Shown piece by piece: positions 15,145 to 20,840 of a stretch of 20,840 nucleotides of DNA (position 1 is its first letter; each line of letters opens with the position of its first letter). A program made the translations under genes and the position numbers. The stretch is taken from the NCBI GenBank assembly GCA_002437575.1, contig DJQK01000013.1, positions 35,343 through 56,182 on the forward strand, read 5' to 3'. Below the pieces are notes generated by a model that was given only the letters and a program-made list of their open reading frames with translations, was not told the origin of the DNA and did not search any database. This DNA comes from Clostridiales bacterium UBA6388 (GTDB taxonomy: Bacteria > Bacillota > Clostridia > Oscillospirales > Oscillospiraceae).

Positions 15145-15180
15145 AGATATCAGAAAAGATAGATAAAGGAGTTGGATGCG

Positions 15181-16410
15181 ATGCAGAAGGAGAAAAAACG
15201 CGTGGATCGCTTCCGTTATGGAATGCTGCTGGCGGATCTGCTGCTGCTTTTGATGGCGGGAATTTTATATGGCTGGTCGGTGTTTGTGACGCCGCTGGAG
15301 GAAGAGTTCGGCTGGCTGCGGTCGCAGACGTCTTTTACATATACGCTGACGGTTGCGTGCAATACGCTGGCCGGCGTCGGCGCGGCGTACCTTTCGAAAA
15401 AGCTTCCGCGGCGGAAAATCATCCGCTTTGCCGCGATTATCGCGCTCGGCGGAATGCTGCTGGCGTCCGCGACGAAGAATCTGTGGCAGCTGTACGTGGG
15501 TTACGGCGTTTTGTTCGGGGCCGCAGCGGGTATGGTGTATAACGCGGTATTATCGACGGTTGTTTTGTGGTTCCCGCATATCCCGACGACGATCTCGGGC
15601 TTTCTGCTCATGAGCTACGGCTTTTCCGCGGCGGTGTTCGGCCCGCTTTCCAATCTCGGCATTGAGCGATTCGGCTGGCGGACGACGTTCCGGGCGCTGG
15701 GCGTTCTGGCGCTGTTGATTTACGCGGTCTGCGCCCAGTTGGTTCGCTGCCCGACGCAGGAGGAGGCGGCGCTTTTGCCGCAGGCCGCAAAGGCAAAAAC
15801 GGCGGCCGCCGGACGCGACATGGAGCCGAAGCAGATGCTGCGGCAAAAGAGCTTCTGGCTGTACGCCTGCTGGACGGTTCTGATGGCGAGCGTCGGTATG
15901 GCGCTTTCTGGCCACGCGTCGCCTATTGCGCAGAGTCTCGGCTATACGGCGGGCGCGGCGGCAATGTTCGCCGGACTCGTTTCCGTCTGCAACGGCGCAG
16001 GGCGGCTCATCTTCGGTACGGTCTATGACCGGCTGGGGAGAAAAACGCTTCTCGTTGTCCCGGCGGTCTGCGTGCTGGGCGCAGCGACGCTGATGCTTGC
16101 GTGCAATGCGGTGCTGCCGTGGCTGCTGGTTCCGGCGTTTTTGCTGCTGGGGCTCAGCTTCGGCGCGTCCCCCGTGTGTTCGACGGGCTTCATCAAATCC
16201 ACCTACGGCGCGGCGTATTACAGCATGAATCTGGGGCTGGCAAATCTTGCCGTTCTGATCAGCGCCTATGTCGGCCCCTATGTTTCCGGCCTTCTTTTTG
16301 AGCGCAGCGGCTACAGCGCGGTGTATGTAATGATGCTGGGTCTCGCGCTTGGCGGCGCGGCGATGGCGGTGGTTCTGCTGCTCAGCGGCAAAAAAGAAGC
16401 GCGTTCGTAA
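15181..16410 (+). CDS. Major facilitator transporter, OFA (oxalate/formate antiporter) family-like
   Basis: The product is 409 residues with about 12 membrane helices. The N-terminal GILYGWSVFVTPLEEEFGW is typical of the OFA / monocarboxylate branch of the major facilitator superfamily. The loop between helices 2 and 3 and the repeat in the second half (YDRLGRKTLL) also fit. OFA members usually carry small organic anions, so the substrate could be a sugar acid, a sulfonate or an acidic end product, though polyol transport is not excluded. The ATG at 15181 has AAAGGAG (15165-15171) 9 bases upstream; a TTG at 15172 abuts that site and is rejected. Its position between the DeoR repressor and the dehydrogenase operon suggests one catabolic unit. 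A terminator follows. Confidence 0.85.
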   Translation: MQKEKKRVDRFRYGMLLADLLLLLMAGILYGWSVFVTPLEEEFGWLRSQTSFTYTLTVACNTLAGVGAAYLSKKLPRRKIIRFAAIIALGGMLLASATKNLWQLYVGYGVLFGAAAGMVYNAVLSTVVLWFPHIPTTISGFLLMSYGFSAAVFGPLSNLGIERFGWRTTFRALGVLALLIYAVCAQLVRCPTQEEAALLPQAAKAKTAAAGRDMEPKQMLRQKSFWLYACWTVLMASVGMALSGHASPIAQSLGYTAGAAAMFAGLVSVCNGAGRLIFGTVYDRLGRKTLLVVPAVCVLGAATLMLACNAVLPWLLVPAFLLLGLSFGASPVCSTGFIKSTYGAAYYSMNLGLANLAVLISAYVGPYVSGLLFERSGYSAVYVMMLGLALGGAAMAVVLLLSGKKEARS

Positions 16411-16440
16411 CGTACCTCCAATTATAGAGGCGCACCAAAG

Positions 16441-16470
16441 GAAAACCGGCGACTTTCGCCGCCGGTTTTC
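16441..16470 (+). terminator. Terminator after the MFS transporter gene
   Basis: GAAAACCGGC (16441-16450) pairs with GCCGGTTTTC (16461-16470), a 10 bp stem ending in T residues. It separates the transporter from the dehydrogenase operon. Confidence 0.75.
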
Positions 16471-16683
16471 TGCCGGAGACCCAAAGCGGGCGCTGATTGC
16501 CTTTGATCATATATCGATCATAACGCGAAAAATTGCCGGGAGGCGATGCTTGTTCCGACAGCCGCGTAAAAACGGGCTCCCGCGGGCGGCGGTCGTTGGG
16601 AATCCTTTGAAAACTGTATAATATCAACAAAAATGAAGACCAACTTTCGGCAGAATACAGCGCGAAAAGCCGCGCGGAACCAG
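16471..16683. other. Non-coding stretch before the dehydrogenase operon promoter
   Basis: Together with its flanks (16411-16784) this gap exceeds 300 bases and holds no gene I can support. It contains an imperfect palindrome TGATC-N7-GATCA (16504-16520) and a TATAAT at 16617-16622 with a poor -35. A 20-codon reading frame starts at about 16634 without a ribosome binding site. A small RNA or an extra upstream promoter is possible but not shown. Confidence 0.3.
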
Positions 16684-16712
16684 TTGACGTTTTGACGCTA
16701 AGTGATTATAAT
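16684..16712 (+). promoter_or_regulatory. Sigma-A promoter of the dehydrogenase-isomerase-transketolase operon
   Basis: TTGACG (16684-16689) and a perfect TATAAT (16707-16712) are exactly 17 bases apart, about 73 bases upstream of the first start codon. Confidence 0.82.
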
Positions 16713-16742
16713 TAGATTGTAAATGATCGAACGGTGATTATA
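16702..16742. promoter_or_regulatory. Candidate repressor sites over the operon promoter
   Basis: GTGATTATA occurs at 16702-16710, over the -10, and again at 16734-16742. The 32-base spacing is about three helical turns. Between them lies TTGTAAAT (16717-16724), also seen upstream of the transporter gene. This fits a repressor binding around the transcription start; assignment to the DeoR protein is inference. Confidence 0.45.
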
Positions 16743-16784
16743 GCGATGCAGACAACGGAATAAATGAAAACGAGGATGACACAT

Positions 16785-17888
16785 ATGAGAATGATGAAAG
16801 CACTCTATCACGAAAAAGCGGGACGGCCGAACGCGTCGGTGCGCATGGTTCCCTATCCCACCTGCGGCGACGACGAGGTGATCATCAAGGTGATGGCCTG
16901 CGGCATCTGCAAATGGGCGGAAATCAACCACGACACCGTGGGCGGCGGCGGAACGCTGGCAAAATACCCGGTCATCACAGGCCATGAGTTTGCGGGCTAT
17001 ATCGTGGAAAAGGGCAAAAACGTGCAGGGCCTGGAGCTCGGCGAACGCGTGACGGCAGATAACGCCGTTCCGTGCGGCGAGTGCTGGTACTGCAAAAACG
17101 GAAAGCCCCTTCTGTGCGAGCACTTCGGCTCCTACGGCCACAATAAAAATGGCGGCTTTGCGCAGTATATGAGCATGATCGCCAAAAACATCGTCCGCGT
17201 TCCGGACAATCTGAGCTTTGACGAAGCCAGCGTCACAGAGCCCGTTGCCTGCGCGATGGAATGCTTTGACCGCGCAAATTTGCAGCCCGGCGAGCGCGTG
17301 CTCGTCAGCGGCATGGGCCCGCACGGCATGATTCTCGCGCAGTTGTGCCACAACTCGAGCGCGATTCACTCCTACGCCGTGGGTCTGGTGCAGTCGCGGC
17401 TCGATACGCTGGCAAGCTACGGCGTGCCGACGATTCTGGCTGACCGGCATGATTATTCGGTGCACGAGACAAAAATCCGCGAGCTTTGCCCCGACGGCGT
17501 CGACGTGATCATCGATACCTCCGGCTCGTGGCCGATGGTGCAGAGTTTGCTGAAATTCCTCAAAAAAGGCGGCCGGTTCATCCAGTACGGCAGCTATCAC
17601 AGCGGCATCCAGATCGACGACCCCGCAAAGTTCCTCAACGATCTGCATTTCAACAACCAGAGCTATATCGGCGTCAGCTGCCAGGTCAACAACTTCCCAC
17701 GTGCGGTGGAGTATATGGCGAGCGGCAAGTGCAATGTCTCGACGCTTGTCACCCACACCTTCGACCTCGACGATTATTTCCTGGCGCTCGACACCAACAA
17801 GACAGACAAATCGACTCTCAAGGTCGTCATCCATCCCAACGGAGACCCCAACGTTCCGCTGGACTTAAGCAAGGAGGCAAACGAATGA
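16785..17888 (+). CDS. Zinc-type medium-chain alcohol/polyol dehydrogenase (first copy)
   Basis: The product is 367 residues of the medium-chain dehydrogenase family, probably oxidising a polyol or hydroxy compound with NAD(P). It has Cys42 in GICKWAEIN, His67 and Glu68 in GHEFAG, and structural-zinc cysteines 97, 100, 103 and 111 (CGECWYCKNGKPLLC). The third catalytic ligand position is the Glu of TEPVACAM, and the nucleotide-binding loop is SGMGPHGM. GICKWA replaces the usual GICGTD/GICGSD, so the residue after Cys42 is Lys, which may alter specificity. The ATG at 16785 has GAGG 9 bases upstream; an in-frame ATG at 16764 lacks one. The gene is first in the operon and its stop overlaps the next start (ATGA). 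The substrate is unknown. Confidence 0.85.
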   Translation: MRMMKALYHEKAGRPNASVRMVPYPTCGDDEVIIKVMACGICKWAEINHDTVGGGGTLAKYPVITGHEFAGYIVEKGKNVQGLELGERVTADNAVPCGECWYCKNGKPLLCEHFGSYGHNKNGGFAQYMSMIAKNIVRVPDNLSFDEASVTEPVACAMECFDRANLQPGERVLVSGMGPHGMILAQLCHNSSAIHSYAVGLVQSRLDTLASYGVPTILADRHDYSVHETKIRELCPDGVDVIIDTSGSWPMVQSLLKFLKKGGRFIQYGSYHSGIQIDDPAKFLNDLHFNNQSYIGVSCQVNNFPRAVEYMASGKCNVSTLVTHTFDLDDYFLALDTNKTDKSTLKVVIHPNGDPNVPLDLSKEANE

Positions 17889-18937
17889 AAAACCAGGCAA
17901 TGGTTATGACCGATGTGCGCAAATTTGAATTGCAGGACGTCGAAATGCCCGTCGTCGGGCCGGACGAGGTCGGCATTGAAGTCAAGCGCATCGGTATCTG
18001 CGGCTCCGACATGGGCTTTTTCGACGGCAAGGCGTTCTCCATTTTTCCGGACTCTCTGCCGTTCATTCTGGGCCACGAGTGCGCAGGCGTCGTGTATGAG
18101 ACTGGTGCAAACATCAGGCACCTGAAGGTTGGAGACCGCGTTGCGGTTGAGCCCGGCGTGCCGTGCGGCAAGTGCGAGTTCTGCGAAAGCGGCCGGTACA
18201 ATCTCTGCCCTGACGTCGTGTTCATGGCGACGCCGCCGGTAAACGGCTGTATGCGCCGGTATATCAGCCATGCGGCACACAAAACCTATAAGCTTCCGGA
18301 CAACATGAGCTTTACAGAAGGCGCGCTCGTCGAGCCGCTTTCCGTCGGCATCCACGCCGTGCAGAGAGGCCGCGTGAGCGTCGGCAAGACCGTGACCATT
18401 CTCGGCGGCGGCTGCATCGGTATGTGCACGCTGCTGGCGGCGAAGGCCTGGGGCGCATCGCGTATCATTGTGTGCGACCTGTTTGAAAGCCACCTCAAAA
18501 AGGCGCTGGAAATCGGCGCGACGGATGTTGTCAACTCCCGCGAGAAAAACGCGATCGAAGAGATTATGCGCCTGACGGACGGCGTCGGCACTGACGTGGT
18601 CTTTGAGACTGCGGGGGCGCCGGTTACGGCCGAGCAGACCAGCCATATTGTCAAGCGCGGCGGCACGATCGTCATGGTCGGCAATATCTTAAAGGAAGTC
18701 CCGTTCAGCTTCCGCAACCTTTATAAAAAGGAAGCGGAGGTCCGCGCGGTGTTCCGGTACAACAACACCTATCCCGTCGCCATTCAGGCCATCTCCACAG
18801 GCCGGCTCAAGGCGATGGACATCGTAACGAACGAGTTCCCCTTCGAACAGTCCGAGCAGGCGTTCTGCACGGCGCTCGACGACAAGGAGAACTGCGTCAA
18901 GTGCGTCATCCGGCTTGATGACGGAAAGGAAGGGTAA
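17885..18937 (+). CDS. Zinc-type sorbitol/xylitol dehydrogenase-like protein (second copy)
   Basis: The product is 350 residues and resembles sorbitol/xylitol dehydrogenases. Catalytic-zinc residues are Cys39 (GICGSDMGFF), His64 and Glu65 (GHECAG) and Glu149 (VEPLSVGIHAV). Cys94, Cys97, Cys100 and Cys108 bind the structural zinc. The segment NLCPDVVFMATPPVNG is characteristic of the sorbitol/xylitol branch. The coenzyme site GGGCIGM with a following Asp (VCDLFE) favours NAD. It begins within the stop codon of the first dehydrogenase, with AAGGAGG (17871-17877), so translation is coupled. It may oxidise the same substrate further or a second stereoisomer. Confidence 0.9.
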   Translation: MKNQAMVMTDVRKFELQDVEMPVVGPDEVGIEVKRIGICGSDMGFFDGKAFSIFPDSLPFILGHECAGVVYETGANIRHLKVGDRVAVEPGVPCGKCEFCESGRYNLCPDVVFMATPPVNGCMRRYISHAAHKTYKLPDNMSFTEGALVEPLSVGIHAVQRGRVSVGKTVTILGGGCIGMCTLLAAKAWGASRIIVCDLFESHLKKALEIGATDVVNSREKNAIEEIMRLTDGVGTDVVFETAGAPVTAEQTSHIVKRGGTIVMVGNILKEVPFSFRNLYKKEAEVRAVFRYNNTYPVAIQAISTGRLKAMDIVTNEFPFEQSEQAFCTALDDKENCVKCVIRLDDGKEG

Positions 18938-18939
18938 GT

Positions 18940-20073
18940 ATGAAGCTGTTCAGCGTCAATCCCGACATTCACTTTTTCGAAACCGTCCGCGCCTTTGCAG
19001 ACGAGTTCGGACTCGACGAAAGCGATCTGATTTTCACCGAGAAGGTCATTTTCGAAAACTACATCCAGCCCATGAACCTCCCGTGCCAGACGATGGTGCG
19101 CGACGATTTTGAGACCGGAGAGCCCTCGGAGCCGGCCATCGACCGGATGCTCCAGTCTCTCGCGGAAAAAAGCTATCGCCGCATGATCGCCATCGGCGGC
19201 GGCAGCGTCATGGACACGGCCAAGGCACTTGTTATCGACGGCGCGTACCCATTTGCGCACTTGTTAGATAAAAAGGAGCCCAACACCGCCTCGCATGAGC
19301 TCATCAACATCCCCACCACCTGCGGCACCGGCGCGGAAATTTCCTCCGGCGGCATCTATTTCATGCAGTCGACCGGCCTCAAGTCCGCCATCGTCGGCGC
19401 GGGAGTCAACCACGCAGTACTGATTCCCGAGCTCATTGAAAAGCTCCCATTTAAGATTTTCTTCCTCTCGTCCATGGACGCGCTGAGCCACGCAGTCGAA
19501 GCGTATCTGTACGCGGAGGACGTCGTCAACGAGTTTGGCCTTGCCATCGCGGCCAGCGCTATCCGCACGAACCTCGAGTGCCAGGCAGAGCTTTATAACA
19601 AGGGCGTCGACGCCCGCGTGCCGCTGTGCCGGAAATTCCTGATCGCCAGCTGCATGGGCAATATGTCCCTGACGGCGAACGGCGCGAATCTCGTGCACGC
19701 GATGGCCTATCCCCCGGCGGAAAAATTCCATATGGCGCACGGTGAGTCTGTGTACCAGTTCCTGCTGCCGGTTCTCAAACTCTATGATCGGATCTGCCCC
19801 GCAGAGCCCCGCTTCCGCGAGCTGAAAAAGATCATTTCCGGCTGCGTGCAGAAGGCTGGCTTTACCGGAGACGAGGACAAGGTCCTTTCGGAGCTTGAGC
19901 AGATGCTCGACAAAATCATGCACCTGCGCACCATGACAGAAGTCGGCATGACGGCGGAGGATATTGCGCCGTTTACCAAAAATATTGTTGATACCAAGCA
20001 GCGGCTGCTCACCAAGGCGCTTTGCCCCGTGGACGCAGAGATGATCGCTTCGATGTATCAGGAAAGATTATAA
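18940..20073 (+). CDS. Group III iron-type alcohol dehydrogenase, 4-hydroxybutyrate dehydrogenase-like
   Basis: The product is 377 residues with NAD-binding GGGSVMD (86-92) and PTTCGTGAE (125-133). Metal ligands are Asp180, His184, His253 and His267, spaced as in iron-type alcohol dehydrogenases. The overall pattern (ETGEPSEPAIDRML, HMAHGESVYQFLLPV) resembles the 4-hydroxybutyrate dehydrogenase of Clostridium kluyveri more than FucO. Such enzymes interconvert a small aldehyde and an alcohol, and could reduce an end-product aldehyde such as glycolaldehyde or sulfoacetaldehyde. The start lies 2 bases after the preceding stop, with GGAAGGG upstream. A true 4-hydroxybutyrate role is less likely here, because no other genes of that pathway are present. 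Confidence 0.88.
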   Translation: MKLFSVNPDIHFFETVRAFADEFGLDESDLIFTEKVIFENYIQPMNLPCQTMVRDDFETGEPSEPAIDRMLQSLAEKSYRRMIAIGGGSVMDTAKALVIDGAYPFAHLLDKKEPNTASHELINIPTTCGTGAEISSGGIYFMQSTGLKSAIVGAGVNHAVLIPELIEKLPFKIFFLSSMDALSHAVEAYLYAEDVVNEFGLAIAASAIRTNLECQAELYNKGVDARVPLCRKFLIASCMGNMSLTANGANLVHAMAYPPAEKFHMAHGESVYQFLLPVLKLYDRICPAEPRFRELKKIISGCVQKAGFTGDEDKVLSELEQMLDKIMHLRTMTEVGMTAEDIAPFTKNIVDTKQRLLTKALCPVDAEMIASMYQERL

Positions 20074-20092
20074 TTTTAGGAGGTACTTACAT

Positions 20093-20566
20093 ATGAAAAT
20101 TGCATTTGGCGTTGATCCCGGCGGATGGGAACTCAGAGAAGGCGTAAAGAAGCATCTGGAAGAAATGGGTCACGAGGTTATTGACGTCGGCACGCAGGAC
20201 ATGCAGAACGCAATCCCCTATATGTATGTCGGCAGAAATGTCGCGCAGGAAGTCACCTCCGGCCGCGCCGATTTCGGCGTCGTCATGTGCGGCACCGGCA
20301 TCGGCATCAGTATGGCGACCAACAAGAATAAGGGCGCACGCTGCGCGTTCTGCGACAGCTACTACATCGCAAGAGACAGCCGTATCGTCAACAACGCCAA
20401 CATCATCGCCCTCGGCGCAACGACGACGTCTCTTCGCATGGCAAACGAAATGATCGATGTATTCCTCGCGACCGAATGGGGTCAGGGATTGCCTGAATTC
20501 CGCGTCGAGCGCATCAAGAACGGCGCGAAGAGCTTTGCGGAGTTTGAAGAAGAACAGTTCAAGTAA
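20093..20566 (+). CDS. RpiB/LacAB-family sugar isomerase with an altered active site
   Basis: The product is 157 residues with the RpiB fold. Cys66 of CGTGIGIS, the catalytic base in E. coli RpiB, is kept. Compared with the E. coli enzyme as I recall it, the ring-opening His99 is Val99, the His of the FGxDH motif is Pro9, and Arg133 and His134 are Leu133 and Pro134; Arg137 remains. These changes affect phosphate binding and ring opening, so an ordinary ribose-5-phosphate isomerase is unlikely. An open-chain four-carbon substrate, or a substrate with a different anionic group, would fit better; this is inference. The start follows AGGAGGT (20078-20084), 20 bases after the dehydrogenase stop. 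A short gap leads to the transketolase gene. Confidence 0.88.
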   Translation: MKIAFGVDPGGWELREGVKKHLEEMGHEVIDVGTQDMQNAIPYMYVGRNVAQEVTSGRADFGVVMCGTGIGISMATNKNKGARCAFCDSYYIARDSRIVNNANIIALGATTTSLRMANEMIDVFLATEWGQGLPEFRVERIKNGAKSFAEFEEEQFK

Positions 20567-20592
20567 GATCGGAAAACGTAAGAGGTAAAGCT

Positions 20593-20840
20593 ATGGCTGT
20601 AAATGATATCAGAGAACTCAAAATGCACGCCATCCAGGGCCGGAAAAACGTTTTGCGGATGATCAAGGCAGAGGGCGGCGGCCATCTGGGCCCGGCGTTT
20701 TCCTGCATGGACATCGTGACGGCGCTCTATTTCCACACGCTGCACGTCGATCCGAAGAACCCCAAAATGCCGGAGCGCGATATTTTCCTGCTGTCCGCCG
20801 GGCACAAGGCAATGGCGCAGTACGCGATCATGGCGGAGAT
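20593..20840 (+). CDS. Transketolase N-terminal subunit (split type), 5' end only
   Basis: The window ends after 82 codons. The visible N-terminus has GGHLGPAFSCMD (29-40) and LSAGHKAMAQYA (67-78), the thiamine diphosphate-dependent transketolase pattern. His31 and His71 match the spacing of the substrate-contacting His26 and His66 of E. coli transketolase. The short N-terminus resembles split archaeal/clostridial type transketolases, whose C-terminal partner is usually the next gene, here outside the window. AGAGG (20581-20585) lies 7 bases before the ATG and the gene is 26 bases after the isomerase stop. It would cleave a ketose and pass a two-carbon unit to an aldehyde acceptor. Confidence 0.85.
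   Translation, partial: MAVNDIRELKMHAIQGRKNVLRMIKAEGGGHLGPAFSCMDIVTALYFHTLHVDPKNPKMPERDIFLLSAGHKAMAQYAIMAE

Noticed and set aside
16504..16520. Catabolite-repression (cre) site
   Set aside because: The TGATC-N7-GATCA sequence lacks the central CG and flanks of the cre consensus at the right positions.
16634..16696. 20-codon frame MKTNFRQN... before the dehydrogenase operon
   Set aside because: It has no ribosome binding site and its stop overlaps the promoter -35 region.
20093..20566. Ordinary ribose-5-phosphate isomerase B
   Set aside because: Several phosphate- and ring-site residues are changed and the context is a specialised operon.

Overview
The window looks like chromosomal DNA from a high-GC, spore-forming member of the Clostridia, probably an Oscillospirales-type gut anaerobe. 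The evidence is a SpoVT-type sporulation regulator, an energy-coupling-factor (ECF) vitamin-type transporter, strong AGGAGG ribosome binding sites, intrinsic terminators and Firmicutes-like gene families. I see no insertion sequence, CRISPR array, rRNA or tRNA.

Left part (1-4380). It opens with the 3' end of an ABC-2 type exporter permease and its terminator. Next come a solitary lipoprotein resembling a family 1 solute-binding protein, the minus-strand translational GTPase typA/bipA, and a small ferritin-like four-helix protein.

Middle part (4480-9610). A large MalT/LAL-type LuxR regulator precedes a small operon of unknown function: a DUF2442-like protein, a DUF3137-like membrane protein and a two-helix membrane peptide. 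Then come spoVT on the minus strand and a small membrane protein. The DUF2442-like gene and the small membrane protein each look as if they carry a -1 frame disruption near the 3' end.

Transport block (9797-14077). A DUF62 S-adenosylmethionine hydrolase is followed by a complete ECF transporter: a UPF0397-type S component, a fused double ATPase with a TTG start, and EcfT. This suggests a link to SAM, methionine or adenosine metabolism, or to uptake of a related nucleoside or vitamin.

Right part (14136-20840). A DeoR-family repressor is divergent from an OFA-type major facilitator transporter. It is followed by a tight operon: two zinc-type medium-chain dehydrogenases, a group III iron-type alcohol dehydrogenase (4-hydroxybutyrate dehydrogenase-like), an RpiB-like isomerase and the start of a split transketolase N subunit, cut by the window edge. 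Related TTGTAAAT / GATT(T)ACAAGAT motifs occur at both plus-strand promoters, suggesting one DeoR regulon.

The most interesting point is that the RpiB-like protein keeps the catalytic Cys66 but lacks the His99, His10 and Arg133 equivalents of E. coli RpiB. Together with a split transketolase, three dehydrogenases, a transporter of an organic-anion family and no visible kinase, this suggests a catabolic route for an unusual polyol, sugar acid or sulfo-sugar, possibly similar in logic to the sulfo-transketolase pathway. The substrate cannot be settled from this window.
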